DNA of 64,000 bases from Gonium pectorale (GCA_001584585.1 LSYV01000053.1:41807-105806), one strand, 5' to 3'. Counted from the stretch's first letter, positions 33,349 to 46,538 are shown. Numbers and translations are program-made. The notes: generated from the sequence alone by a model not told the origin.

Positions 33349-36115
33349 ATGCGCCACGCCGATGCGAATCTCGGCGACGTGCTGCAGCAGGCCGGCGCCG
33401 CGGCGGGCACACTGCTGGGCATGCTCCGGGAGGATGATAGCCTGGCGGCACTCCGCCTGACCTGCACCAGTCTGCGCGACTACGTGGACATGAACGTGTC
33501 CAGGCTGCGCCTTACCGTAACGGCCACGGACCGCGAGCGCTGGGCAGCGCGGCAGCTCCCCTCGCTGGCGAAATTTCCTTCCTGCAACAGCGTTGAGCTG
33601 CACCTGGAGCCTGCCGGGCTAGGGAACCAGGACGGCGACCTTGCGTCCCTCACATCGCTGCCGTTCCTCGGCATGCCCCTCCAGCGCCGACAGCGCATTA
33701 CCGAGCTCTACCTCGAAACGGGTCAGCGCTCGCGCCTGCCCGCACGCTCCGCCTGGCAGGTCGAGGACGCCATCTGCTGCCTCGCGTCCCTGCTGCCGGG
33801 GCTCCGGGAGCTCGACCTGACCTGCCTATCGTACATGTCCTACGACCCCGCCCGTCAGCAGCTGATGTACAACAACCTCACGGCGCTGCCGCAGCTACGG
33901 CGGCTCTCGCTCCCCAGTTGCCGCGCACTGGAGGCGGTGGGCGCGCTGGCGGGCGGCCGGCTGGAGATGCTGATTGTGGACGCGGGCCTCTGCGCCCGCG
34001 ACGGCGCGCTTAGCCCCACGGCTGCCAAGGACGGCCTCGCAAAGCTGAATGGCCTCAAGCACCTAGAGTTCCGGTACTGCTGCCTGTCAGCCTCGCCCGG
34101 CGGTGATGCTGACGATGGAGCCGGCGGCGCCGCTGCCACGTCGAGCGGCGCTGGCGGCGGCAGCGGCGGGCTGCGGCTCCTACTGGACAACCTGCCGCCT
34201 GGCCTTCGCAGCCTCGTGGTGGTGGGCATGGAGGGCAGCGACCGCCAGAGCCAGGAATTCCGGGTGGAGCTCCCCGGCAGCTCGCCTTATGCCAGCGGCG
34301 TAACAATCCGCCGGCCCGCCGGCGGCAGCGGCAATGGCGGCGACACCGAGCTCCTTGAGGCGCCGGTTTCCACCTTCGGGCCCCTTGCAGCTGTGCTGCT
34401 GGGTAGCAGTGTGCTGGGCCCGAGGCTGGGTCGCCTGGAGATCGCCGCTCGCCTGTCGGTGTCAAACCTGCCCGCCTTGGCGCTGGGCACCCCCAAGCTT
34501 CGGCCGCTGTGGGCTCTGCTACAGCGATGTGACTCCGTGCGCGTGGCCGAAATCGCCGCCGACACGGTGGAGGCCGCCGTGGAAGCCGTGGCGCGGCTGG
34601 GCAGGCCCGGGCGGCTGCTGACGGAGGGCAGCCGTCAGGGGCGCATGGTCCTGGACCTTGGTGAGCGGGCAGCCGTGGGCGGACGGCAGGCCCCATCGTG
34701 CCCGTCCGCAGCAGGCCCGTTGTCCCGCCTGACGGTAGCGGCACAGGGCCACCCCTTCGTAGAGGGGGAGGAGGTGGCCGCGCTGTTGGGACCGGAGCCG
34801 TTGGCGGCCGGGTCTGTGCCGATGGGCTCTGCAGATGCGCTCGGCAGCGCCGCCCTGCAGGTCGCCCTTCTGCGTCGACTCGCGGGCGGCTGTGACCGCA
34901 GCGAGGCGGAGGGCGGGGCGGCGGAGGGCTGCGGCCGCAGCGCGGGCGACCGCAGTGCTGGCCTGAGGACAGCGACGGCGGCGCCCTCGGCAGCGACGGG
35001 GCCGCTTACTAAGCCTGGCCCCAGTTACGGTCCTATCCCTGAGTACGGTGGCAGCCTGATAGTGCTCCGCGGCGGCCTGCTAGCAGCACTAGCATTGGCT
35101 CCGGATGCGCTCCAGGTCTGGGTTCGCTGGCTGGCGGAGCAGGCCGCGGCCCTGGCCGACCACCCAAGCGCACGTCGTCCCGGTGGCGAGTCGTATGCCA
35201 TCGCACTCGCGGCGATGGCCAGGGGGGTGTCGGGTGCTCGCGCCTGGTTTGGCTTTGAGGGGATTCGGCCACTATGCGCATGGCAGGCGCTGCCGGCCGC
35301 CGGCGCAATCGTGCTGTGGACTGGCACTCCTGCAAGCATGGTGCAGGCGGCGGCAGGCGTGTCGTCGAAGGTGGCGGCGGTGGCGGCGGCAACGGCAACG
35401 GTGGGTCAGGCTCAGCCGCTGCATCAGCCGGAGCAGGCGGCGACGGGTGCGAGCTGTGCGGTGGAGGCCATGCCGCTGGCGGCAGATGTGGTGATGGCGG
35501 CGGCCGCGGCGCAGGACATGTGGCCAGAGGAGGGCCCCGTGCGGCGTGCCTTCCTTTGGGCACTACAGCAGGTGGGCGACGGGACGGGAGGGTTGCAGGG
35601 CGGATGGAGAACTGGCCGCTGCAGCAGCTGAATGGGCCTGGCAAGTGCTGTCATGCATCGGGGCTTTGACCAACGGGAGGTCAACGCCATGAGACGGGTG
35701 GAGAAGTGCGGGCTGCAGCGGGTATGCAAATGCACTCAATGCTTGGCGCATGTGGCGAGCTCTGATGTGGCCGGGGCTTGGGAACACTGCGCGGTCACAA
35801 GGGGATACCTCTACAGCCATTACGGTTGGCGGTAGGAGATGCTGTCGGCGAGGACAGCAAGGCCAGAGTGCTGTTGCAGGACGTCCACTGTTGCTGCTTA
35901 CCAAGATACCAACCTAGGTTATCCTACTTATCCACGTCATCCATTCCCAGTCCCCGCCCAAACCGAACGCGACGCAGGAACTGCAGTCGCGCTGGGATGC
36001 CTCGCTGCCCGGCTGCGGCGGCGACCCGGCTGCGGAGGCAGCGCTGCTGCGGGGGCTGCTGGGCGCGTGGGAGCAGCTGGTGGGCGAGATGCGCGGCGAA
36101 GTCCTGATCTGGTGA
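33349..36115 (+). CDS. F-box/LRR-like family protein, copy 3
   Basis: Two exons, 33349-35571 and 35978-36115, give 786 residues. The ATG at 33349 is used because the frame upstream has no ATG. The N terminus has the F-box-like ALRLTCTSLRDYVDM, then LPSLAKFPSCNSVELHLEP and LLPGLRELDLTCLSYMSYD, the same block order as copies 1 and 2. Gly/Ala-rich linkers interrupt the middle, and the GPSGGQ block of the other copies is replaced by unrelated sequence. The last exon again encodes ELQSRWDASLPGCGGD and an Ala/Leu helix but ends in its own residues (EMRGEVLIW). The donor (CAG|GTGGGC) and acceptor (GACGCAG|GAA) match the intron position of the other copies. It is divergent from SNM1 across a short AT-rich gap. 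Function unknown: SCF adaptor is one possibility. Confidence 0.75.
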
Positions 36116-37569
36116 CTGGACACAGAGAGCGTGTTTGACAAGGGGCTGAAGTGACGCCAGCCCATCGTAGCGCCAGCCTTACAGTGTGGTGCGTCCGTTT
36201 GCCGTTGAGTGAGGCCGCTCACTGCTGCGGCTGTCACCAGCACACCGCACTGCACATACGGCAGTACAGTCAGTACAACGCACTGCAATAGTGTCGTCAA
36301 CTCCACCGCAAGAAGTGCATGTGTTGTGGCCGGGCGCCTGGGCATCGCCTGGTAGGTGTCTGAGCAGACGGTGTGGTCAACCGGTGCTCTGGCCCTGAGA
36401 TGCGCACGCACGCACGCAGCGGTACCAGTACTGACACCCGTGTGAAGACTCCTCTGGTGTCGCCGTGTGCATCATTCATTGCCGTGCTGATGTCCGTGTC
36501 GTTGTCATGCTGTTTGAGGCAGCGGTCGTTGCGCACTCTTGGGGGCAGTCCGTGTCGGTTGTGATGAACCAGTTATCATGCGTATACGTAGCCAGGCAGC
36601 GGGAGGGCAGCGGGTGTGCAATGGACGACACCATGCAGTTGATCTGCTTCGCAACTCGTGTTGAAAAGGAAAACGCATACGACGAGCGTAAGCGCGAAAA
36701 TGATGGTGCCGCAACTCGTGTGTGCTGCGGCTCGGAACCATCGCCCAGGCAAGGGAGCACAAACACCGTTACAGCCACTGTTGCAATGGAGCTGTGACTA
36801 AGCTCCGCTAGAGAGGGCCACGCTTGACGATTGTGTTGCAAATCACCGCCATCCATTTTGTTTTTAACGACCACTGCGTCGTCAGCGGAGCGACTCATAC
36901 GCAAGCACGGGCACGACTCGTAGCTCACGTACACGGGCGGCCTGCTTGTACTAGGGGTCACGATTGTATGACTGATCACGTCCGTACGGTCCTTCCGTAC
37001 GTTGCGGCACACCTGTTGGGTTCCGGTCCACGGCATCTGGTGAGCGTGCCTCGGCAGGACGCACGGCGGGCCTTGCTCGCGCTACCCAACCTTCCACGAA
37101 GACCCGCCATCCACATCGCCATGAACGCGCATGAAAGCGCGCACACGCACATGGCCTGGGTACTGCTTGATTTCGCACATTGATTTCGTCCTCTTATCAG
37201 CTCATCGCCCCGGACGCTCCGGACCTGGAGCCGGGCTAACCGGCGACGCGCTTGTCCAATCACCCTGCGTCGCACGTGCGCTGTTACCCGAATCAGAGGT
37301 AGCCATACATCCCTGTATCTGCTGCTTTTTCTCATGGCACCCTGCTCCATCTTACTTGGGTGTAGGCACCTTGCAGTCCCCACAACGCCCGTGATGCTCC
37401 GTGGCGCCAGTGCCCGACAGCAGCCCTCGCCGCGGCCTTCCCGCCCATCGGCCTTCCCGCCCGCCGCCACCGTCGGCATCGCTGATGAGCAAACCGACGG
37501 CTGCCACATGTTACCGCACCTCCATGGAGCATTCGCAGGCTTACAGCCTTTGGCCCAGGCTCCACTTGC
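36116..37569. other. Convergent intergenic region, LRR copy 3 / gene A
   Basis: No supported gene. It should contain both 3' UTRs. A minus-strand TGTAA lies only 25 bases past the gene A stop (37541-37545) and another at 36769-36773. The rest has short frames only. Confidence 0.5.
37541..37545 (-). terminator. Candidate TGTAA poly(A) signal for gene A
   Basis: Minus-strand TGTAA 25 bases after the stop at 37570. If used, the 3' UTR is unusually short. A second candidate is at 36769-36773. Confidence 0.35.
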
Positions 37570-40336
37570 TCAGCCCCGGAAAAGGGTGTTCAGGCTGTCA
37601 GTCAACTGCTCGCGCAGCTTGCCGTTGCCCACGTTGCCGCTCACGCCGTTCATCAGGCTGGCGCCCAGGCCGGTGGCGCCCTCCGCGGGCGCCTGCAGCC
37701 TCAGCGCCGAGCCGAGCGGGCTGCTGCCGACGGCCTTGAGCGCGCGCTGGGCGACGGCGAGCGCCTGGGCGTTCTGGCGGAGGTAGGCCGTGAAGGGGCC
37801 TACGTGCGGGGCAGGGCCGGGCAGGGCAACCAACAGGAAGGATGAATGGGGCCGCGTCAGCCCACGACTCAAATGCCCTAGCATACATCTCGCAATCCGA
37901 TGTGCAGAACTGAGGGTTCTGGGTTGGGAATCTGGCGTTCGGCAGCGAATAGGTCAGGATCTGGGCGAATCGGCCAATGATTGTTCCGGTCCCCTCGCCC
38001 CTTCCTGCCGCCCTCACCCGACTGGACGGCGCCCTGCATTGCGCGCATCTGGTCGCCCCAGGTCTTGAGCGCCTTGTTGGCGGTCTGGAGCTGGCCAAGC
38101 ATCTGCTGGCGGTACATCCCAATCAGCGGACTGTCGTCGGTTGCGTCGGCCTCGAGCAGGCGACGGCCGCCCTTGGTCCTGCGCGGCGCGCAGCCGCAAG
38201 CAATTAGCAGGGGCGGGCGGGACGGGGCATTTAAGAACCGCGGAGCTAGTGGAGGCTGTAAGCCGCGGCTAAACCCACAGCGCACGGAACGCCACATATC
38301 GCATGACAAACACGATTATTGTGGTCAACCGCTGGCATCACACACCGGCCGGAGGAGGTTCCCCCATGGTTCAGCCGCTTAGCCCGCACTACAGGGTTGC
38401 CTCCCACAGCCCCGATCGCGGCCATTGCAAGACGGTGCCGTGCAGCGTACGGCACGCATACATACACACACTAGGCGCTGTCGTACTCACTTGATGTCGG
38501 CGAAGAAGATCTCGGCCTGATGTAGCCACTTGGCCCACGCCACGAGATTGCCGACTAGCGCCCCGACCGCCGCCACGCCGCCGGAGGCGGTGGCAAGGCT
38601 GGGGGATACCGTGTAGAGGATGGAGGAGGCGAGCAGTAGGGACGAGCCCACCACGCCGGCGATCGCGGGTTCTCCCTGGGGTTTCCGCCGGGATGGCGGG
38701 GAAGAGGGGGTGGGCGTCTGCGCACGTGTGTGTTGAGGCGTAAGCGAACGCGGGCGCGCAACAGCGATGCATGCATGGCGACAACAATGACCGTCAACGG
38801 AAGCCGCATAAACCTAGTCGCAGGCATATGCCCTTGGCTGCACTTCCCTAGCCGCGTGCATGTCCCCTGGGATCACCACGGCAACGCAGCAAACGGCCAG
38901 CCACCACCGACCAACTGCCAACCGCCCACGCTGTCGCGCTGTCGCGCGCACCTTCAGGGCTTCCTGCAGCTTCCGCAGCTGCACATCCTTGTCCGTCTCC
39001 GCGCGGCCGATGAACCGCTCGCCGACAGCGAGCTGTGGCTCCCGCCTGGCCGCCAGCTCGCCTGCGACCGGGCCCAGCCGGCCCGATCGCAGGCCGGCCT
39101 CCTCGTCGTCTGCGCCTTCGCCGAGGCCCCCTAGCGCCTCCCGCAGCCGGCCCAGCTGAGTCTGCTGCTCGATTCCGAAGTCGCCGAAGGGGTTGGCGAA
39201 GCCGACGAGGCCGGGCAGGGACTGGCCGCTGGCGAGCCCTCCCAGACCGGGCATGTTGCTGCTGCAGTGGGCAGTTGGCGGCAGGCGGTTGGTTGGGCAG
39301 CATATTCTCTGGACGGCCGGGCGGTACGGGCGGAAGCGGGCTGGGTATTGCACGTGTGTTTGTCGCGGGTACCCCTGCGGGCACCCGCCGGTGCCCATCA
39401 CAACCCCCCACATACCCTAGCTGATCGAAGAATGACTGCGCCGCGTCGATGCTCAGCCCACCGACGTTCTGGCCTGCGCAGCAAGTTGAGCGGAGGCTGG
39501 GAGCGTGGAGCAACGGGTGACCTCGGCCTCCCGAGGGGGATGCAGGTCAGCCGGAGACACACCGCTCACCTCGTGTGCCTCGGGCATAAGCGCATAACCC
39601 TTCAGCTCCCCGCCCCACCCCGCCCTATCACGCCTCGCCCCGCCCCGCCCCGCCCTGCCGGGCCTGCCTAGCCAGTGCTGCTGTTGCGCGCATGCACAGC
39701 CCCCGAGGTTCCCGCTACGGACGGGTTGAGCCCGACCACGCTGAGGCCGGGAACAGATCGATCCCTCTCACGCAACTAGCAGCGTAACGTGCGTGCATAT
39801 ACACAGCCCTGCAGCCGCTAACCGAGCCGATTGCACATACCGAGTCCCCCCAGGTTGCCTTGAATTCCGGCCCCGCCAATGCCCAAGCCGCCCGCGAGGC
39901 TACCGAAGGGAATCCCCTGGGCAACGGTAACCTGCTCACGAGTGCGGTGGGCGTAGGAAAGCCGGGAAGGCCAAGGCAGTGGGTGAGGCCCAAGGGGTGG
40001 CCCGGAGGGAATGGCAGGATGGCAGAGGAGTGGGTGCAGCGGATAAAAGTAATCAGCGCCGGCGTATTACATGGCAGGCCGCCGCTGCTCGGCGCGGCAC
40101 CTGGCGCACAGCGGGGTCAGGCACCTTTCTGCACACAATGTAACAGGTGCGGTGGACCCATCATGTACTGCTGGCTGCCGGCAGCTCGCCACCGGCGCAT
40201 GACGACCGCCACGGGCGCCGCCCCCCCCCCCAGTCCCCACCTGCGGTTGCTGGGCGAAGGCCAGCACCAGCGCGAGGGCCAGTGTAGCGGCCGAGCAGCG
40301 GCGCCCGTGTGAGGCGCCGGAGGACTTGTGCGCCAT
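37570..40336 (-). CDS. Secreted/membrane protein of unknown function, gene A
   Basis: Seven exons: 40336-40241, 39931-39841, 39473-39416, 39261-38952, 38675-38491, 38178-38018 and 37799-37570, 376 residues. The first exon is a clear signal peptide (Ala/Leu core, then AFAQQPQ). Then come a Gly-rich segment, a charged region with GRAETDKDVQLRKLQEALK, and a hydrophobic stretch at about 188-232 long enough for one or two membrane passes (LLLASSILYTVSPSL). A dibasic KGGRRLLEA motif follows, then a Gln-rich helix (QQMLGQLQTANKALKTWG) and a tail with SSPLGSALRL. It is the tandem paralogue of gene B, with matching exon phases, an identical 185-base membrane-segment exon and the same motifs. The family was not recognised. 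A membrane-associated or extracellular-matrix role is a guess. Confidence 0.82.
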
Positions 40337-42762
40337 CGCCTTCTTGCACTCTATCTCTCTCTGCAGAGCACAGGCGCCAGCAGGGGAAAGGGGAAGCCCG
40401 TCTGCACCTCAACCACCTTTGCACGAGGATGCGTGCTCGTGTGCTCAAGCGCGTTCATTCTCGGAGACCAGCCACACAACTTCACCCGGTCACCCACCGG
40501 AGGCCGCTGCGACGGCTAGCTGCCCGTGAAGTGTCAGGTCTGATCACCTTCGTTAGCTGTGACGTTGCTGTTGGCTATCGTCCTGACCCACGCTTAGACC
40601 TGAGCGCAGGGAAGGCTACCGAGAGGCCGCTGATTGCGCTGCACGGCGGGCCGCCGCGCGTCGGGGACGGAGGCCTATTGACCCATCCCAGACTATTCCG
40701 TTCGTACTGTAGCGGGGCTGACGGCGATGACAGACGACCCGCGGCTTCCCTCTCTCGGACAGGCCGCCTGACCTCGTACGCGCCAGTTCGAGCTCCTGTC
40801 TTGTGTCGACGACATCTCATTGTCGGTGTCACAAAGCGCCCTGTGCTCATCTCCGTGCGGCGGCCTGGTTACTATGGTATCCAATCATGTGCAGAAGTCC
40901 CGGAGCGGACCTGCGGGGGAAGTTCACACTGGGAAATGGTTGAAGGGAGGAGTCGGGCGGTCCCAGGTCCTACCTGCTGCATGTGTGCGTGTGTGCGCAT
41001 CGCGAGTGTACGAATGAGGGGTAGGCTCCCCCGGCGCCTTGTTCAAGCGTCAGCGCGCCGAGAACTACGGTGCCCGTGGTGTGCATGGCGCACAGAAGAA
41101 TGCAGTGCGGTTGGCCCGCGGCTCGCAGCGCGCTGGCCATAATCCATGCATGGTACGACTGGAAAGGTGGAGTCCGGTGTAACCGGAGGCGAAACCCGGC
41201 GTGCTGGCAAGTCTAGGGTCCGGTGCATTGTGCGGCATGGGCTCCGACCCACAAGCCGATGGAGCCGGTGGCGGGTAGGCAATTCACCAGGCCAAGATAG
41301 CAAGCGCGCTCCATGCAGGAAGGGTGGCGGACAAGCTCAGGGCAGGGTAGCCTGTGGACCCCCGAAACCGCCCGGGCCAGACCGCTCTGTGCTTGCGACG
41401 TCATGCACGACGCCACGTGTGCAAGGCCACAAGGACACAAGGGCATATGGAGCACTTGCATGCACGACAATGAAGTTTGGGATGGTGCGCATGCCGCTCG
41501 CCGCGCCACTTGACCCGGTGCACCTGCCACTGGAGCAAAGTTGTCTGCTCGTTGGTGGGCGATGGCCACGCGGGCTCGCCCATCAAAGGCACGCCTGCTG
41601 ACCCACGGGTCGCCCCTGACCACTGACATGTCTTTCCACAATATTTCGGGGCAAGCGCGCCGCAGCGCTGCCACGATCCAGTAATATTTGTCTGTAGATA
41701 CATCTCTGCACTGCACTGCGCCCGCTGCACAGTGCGGCTCGTTACACTACACAGCCAACACCAACAGGCACGCACGACGGCACACGCCACGAGTCACAGC
41801 CCCAAACCGTTTCAGCCCAATGAGGCTGAGGCTCCAAGGCCAGCGGACTTCTAGGTGAAGAGTTTCGCAATCCCGACGTTTTCCTGATCGGCTGAGGTCC
41901 GTGTGGAATAGGACCTGAGGCCAGCAGTTTGCAGCGGGGCTGGGCTGTGGCCAAGGCCCAGGTGTAACCCAGTGAAAGCTGCCTGCTGCTGGTGGGGCAG
42001 GCATACATGCTTCCTTCTGCAGTCCGCAGGCCTGCACTTCAGACAACGGCGAATCCGCTTGTAACTTACACAGTGCTGGGAATCGAAAGGGGCCCCACTG
42101 TTGCATCCATCTAATGGCTGGCAAAACAAAAGAAAAGGAGTGCTGCACACGTCTCTGTAGCGTCTCCAACAGCCCACACCCATGGCCAGTGAGCATCCCA
42201 CCAGCAGTGCGCGCCCGCCTGCTTTGCAACCCAGGCAATCCTCTGCACCATACTCCACAACCAACGCACCGCACTACTGAGCGACAAGATTCTGTTCAGG
42301 TTTCATTAGGAGGTACGACCGCGTCCGCAATTGGGACACGGGCTACACAGCACAGCGTACCTAACGTAATCACGGGTGCATTCGCCAACGGACATTGTGC
42401 TCCTGGCGCTCTCATCCATTCACGTACCGTAGCGGCGGACACAGCTTCGGTGCCATGCCTGATCACGGGGCCACGCTGGAGCCTTATAGACTACGAGACT
42501 TAGCTTGATCACGCGTGCGACGATGCGCCCATTTTGCGGTGCGCCCATTGTTTTGTCCACAACCCCCGCTGTCACTATCTTTGGAAGGGTTATCCTCTTG
42601 CGTCCGGTCCCGCCTCCCGAGCCGCTACACACTGTGCGTGCGGACAGCATGGCAGCAGCCGCGTCGCCTCTGCGCACGCTCCAGCCCTGCCCTGCCCACC
42701 TAGCACACGTCGTCAGTGCCCCCCGCTTCCCTGCACCCCTCAGCCCTCCGAGCTCCCGCCGT
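40337..42762. other. Intergenic region between genes A and B
   Basis: Upstream region of gene A and 3' flank of gene B. Frames such as plus 40309-41142 lack motifs and are not called. A copy of the GACCCACGGGTCG motif also found in gene C introns lies at 41600-41612. Confidence 0.5.
42066..42070 (-). terminator. Candidate TGTAA poly(A) signal for gene B
   Basis: First minus-strand TGTAA downstream of the gene B stop at 42763, about 0.7 kb away. Confidence 0.35.
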
Positions 42763-45700
42763 TCAGCCCTTGAGCGCATCGGTGATGGCGGCCGAGAAGC
42801 GCTTGGCGATCTCGCCGTTGCCCAGGGTAGCGCCTCCGGCGCCGCCGATGCCGCCTCCGACGCCCTTGCCAATGTTGCTCCCGAGGTTGGCCAGGTTGCC
42901 CAGGTTGGCGCCGAAGTTCTCTGGGAGGGCGCTGCGCAGGTCCAGCGCGGAACCCAGGGGGCTGCTCGCAACTACGCTGACGGCCCGGCGGGCCTGCTGG
43001 AGGGCCTCCGCCTGCTGCTGCAGGTAGCTGCGGAAGGCGCCTGCATGCGAGGTACCGGTGCGTGATGGGGGGGAGGGAGGGAGGGGTGGGGCCAGGCGGG
43101 GAGCGGGGTGAGCGAGGATGGATGGATGGGCGGGGCTGGTGCAGGAACTGCTGGAAGTCGGCAATAGATGGCGTAGCCGAGTTGATACGGGAGCGTGGGA
43201 CTAGCAGGTTGGGGATACAAGGATCTGTGCTCACAAATCTTGAGGAAAGGATGGCGAGGACGGGCTCTCGTACCCCTGAGCCAGGTGTGTCTTGTGCCCC
43301 TCTCCCCCCTCCAGCCCCCAGACTTTGGTTCACTTACCCGAGCCGACGTTCTTCTGCATCTTCTGCAGCTGCGCGCCCCACGTCTGCATAGCGCGGTTGG
43401 CGGTTTGAAGGTTGGTGTACATCTGCTGCCTGAAGAGCAGCGTGCCGGGGTCGGTGGAGTTGGCCGCCAGCAGGCGCCGACCACCCGCAGTCCTGCAGAC
43501 AGGCGGACAATCAAGAAGGCAGGCGGGGCGCAGCAGGCAAGTAGTGAACGTGGCTGCCAGCTGTCACTTGTTCCAGTGGCACCAGTATATATAGATCACA
43601 CATATTGACATACTGGCAACGCGCGTGACTGCATCGGTGCGCCATCAGAAACCCAAAACGGATTAAAAACATGCCCGCAGGCCACACGCAGCACAGCACC
43701 TGAGGTCGACGAAGAAGACCTCGGCCTGGTTGAGCCACTTGGTCCACGAGACAATGTTGCCAATGAGAGCGCCAGCCGCGCCGATGGCCCCGGAGGCGGT
43801 GGAGAGCGACGGCGACACCGTGAAGAGGATGGATGAAGCTAGCAGCAGCGACGGCGCGACGACGGCGGCGATGGCGGGGTCGCCCTGCAGCAAGGAGGGC
43901 GGCACCGTGGGGCATGGGGGCGGTTGGCCGGCGGGATGATTGAGGGCGGTGGGAGACTTACCTGTAGTGTACACTAGAGGCGTACATGGGCACGGTAGCG
44001 ATGCGCGTTTACACTGCAGCGCACCCACTTCCCCAAGCCCGAGCAGTGCACAACAGCAGGCGCCGCAACGTTCTCTCGGCAGGACCTCGCGGGGGAGCTC
44101 CTAGTTTAGAACTCTGTTTCCATATCAGGCATACTTCGTCGCGGGACATTTCATTTCCTAAGTAATGTCCCAAAGACCTGATTATCAACGCTTAAACGGT
44201 GGCCCCCGCGCACAACTCACAACGGGGTCTAGCAGCTGCCCCTGTTACACCTCACCGTCCTGTAACCCCAACTCCCAACCACCAAACCACAAACCAACTC
44301 ATTACCGACCACGCTACTACCAACCGCTGTGCCGCACCTTGAGGGCGTCCTGCAGCTGCCTCAGCTGCACCTCCTTGTCTGTCTCCTCGCTGCCCACAAA
44401 TGGCTTGCCGTACTGTGGGCAGCAGTACGGCACGAGCGGGAGAACGGAGGTTATATGATTGACACGCAGCAGGCTCCACGACCCGCTGAAGGCCGGGGCA
44501 GGGGAGGGGGGTCGGCGGGTTTGGGCGACCCACCCCGCGCACGCTTGGTGTGGCGTTGAAGTAATAAGGGGAAGGGATGGAACGGCTGTGAAGGCAGGAA
44601 ATCTCCTCCCCTTTGCTGCGTCCGGCTCCGCTACCGTATGCTGCAAACATTACCAGTGCGACGCGCTTGGGGCCCTCGATCCCCTGAACCTCCCCACACC
44701 TCCCGTCTGAGCCCCCACGAGGAGCACCCATGCGTGCGCATGCTGTGCGCGATGCACATCGAAGCCACCTCCCCCTCCCCTGCTCCTGCCGCCTCCCCTC
44801 CTCTCCCCAGTGCCGCCAAGCCAGTCGCTAACCCCTGGGCACCCACCTCAAGCGGGATGTCGTTGCGCCTGACTCCGCCGCCGAGCCCGCCAGACAGCCC
44901 GGCGCCAACCTGCCCCGCCAGCCCGCCCGCCGCCTGCCCGCCGAGCGTGCTGGTCAGCAGCTGCGCCAGCTGCGCCGCCTGCGCGGGGCTGAGCTGGCCG
45001 CTGCCCAGCGGGTTGGTCAGGCCGCTGGACAGGCCGAGGAGCGACTGAACGTTGCCCAGGCCGCCGAGGCCGCTGCGGGAGGGCGGCGGAATGTGAATGG
45101 AGGGGCACAAGGCGGAGGACGCGGGGTTCAAAGTTGCAATGGTGGTGGCCTCTTGCCGGGACAGCCAGAGAATGGATGAAAGAGTCTCGCCTCTACCCCG
45201 CACCACCTGTGGGCATGGCGTTGACAGCCCACCCCGCCAGCAATGGAGACTAAATACGAGAAAGGGAACAGGGTCAAGGCAAGGAGCGGTCCCGTCTCTT
45301 TCGTCGTGCAGCAGGGATGACCCACGCACCCCGCGAGCTGCGTGGCGGCGTTGACTCCAAGGCCCGCGAAGCTGGTGGCTGCGCGGCGTGCGGAGCGGGA
45401 AGGTGGGTGGGTGGGTGGGGCGGGGCGCGTGACGGCAGGAGAGGTTGGGGGTGCTAAGGTGAGGTGGGGGGAAGCGAGACAAGGGAAAAGGAGGCGGGCT
45501 CTGCCGGGTGCCTTCTGCCGACCCAACCAATCATGCACCCCGCGACGCGCGCCCCGTTCGCTGCCACCGCGCGGTCGCAGTCGCTGCATGCGCCCGGCCC
45601 GCTCGCGGCCCCCTCCGCCGCCGCCGCCAGCCCACCGGGCTCCCCCCGCTCACCCAGGCTGGCGATGCTGGCGGGGTCTGCATTGCCGGCGACGATGTTC

Positions 45701-46538
45701 GCCAGGCCCGGGATATTGTTCACGCCGTCCAGAGTGAGCGCGCCCAGGCCCGGAATGGCAAGGCCCAGCGTGTTGGGCAGCGTCACACCCTGCGCCTCAG
45801 CCACCTGGCCGTGGGAGTTAGGGGTGGGGTGGGGGGAGGGGGTGGGGGTGGGGGCCGGCCAGGAGAAAGCTCGTGGAAGTGGATTATGGGCAGGGAAGAG
45901 ATGGTGTGTGCGTGTACGGAGTACGGCATGGCACGGCCAGTGTATTGTGTGCTTGCACGGAGCAGCTGCCGTACGCACGGTGTACAGCAGGCCGGGCGCT
46001 GTGTGGGAAATCAGCGCGTTGGCGACCACGGTTGGCGTTGGCGTGCGCGACTCCTCCCATGCCACGGCTAAAGGCCCAACTAACACACTCCCATGTGATC
46101 CTCCCCAGCTTGCTCCCTTGCCCCGCTCCCTCCCGCCATTCTGCCCTCAACCCTCCCGGCTGCGTTGGCCGACCCACGGGCCACTTGCCGGCCCATCACA
46201 TGCAACATCGGAGTCGGTCGGGCACGCAATCTAGGTCACAACGGCTCGCGGGTGAGCCCTCAGCGGCAAGCAGAGTCGTCGTGTACCCCGGGGCGTGGAC
46301 GGGCACTGGTCCGGCCGAATCCGGCGCTCGGGAGCGGCCCCGTCTTGCCACGGCCCCACTGCTGTGCGCCCGCAGCTGCCCCCGGGCGGACCCGGTGTCC
46401 CCGTACGGAGCCCGGCGCAGCGGCCCAGGCCGTCCTCACCTGCGCTTGCTGCGCGAACACGAGCGCCAGCGCCAGGGCCAGCGCGGCTGCGCCGCGGAGC
46501 CCACTGCTGCTGCTGCTGCAGCGGCGGAGACAGGCCAT
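42763..46538 (-). CDS. Secreted/membrane protein of unknown function, gene B
   Basis: Eight exons: 46538-46440, 45804-45654, 45378-45330, 45072-44847, 44412-44338, 43884-43700, 43492-43338 and 43040-42763, 405 residues. A Ser-rich start and Ala/Leu signal peptide (ALALALVFAQQAQ) are followed by Leu/Gly/Asn-rich sequence (GLGGLGNVQSLLGL), then GSEETDKEVQLRQLQDALK. A hydrophobic segment at about 203-247 (LLLASSILFTVSPSLSTASG) leads to AGGRRLLAA, a Gln-rich helix (QQMYTNLQTANRAMQTWG) and a C-terminal region with SSPLGSALDL and GNL/GSN repeats. It is the paralogue of gene A. The 75-base exon 5 is separate here but fused to the preceding exon in A. It is divergent from gene C across 751 bp. No known domain was recognised. 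Confidence 0.82.
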
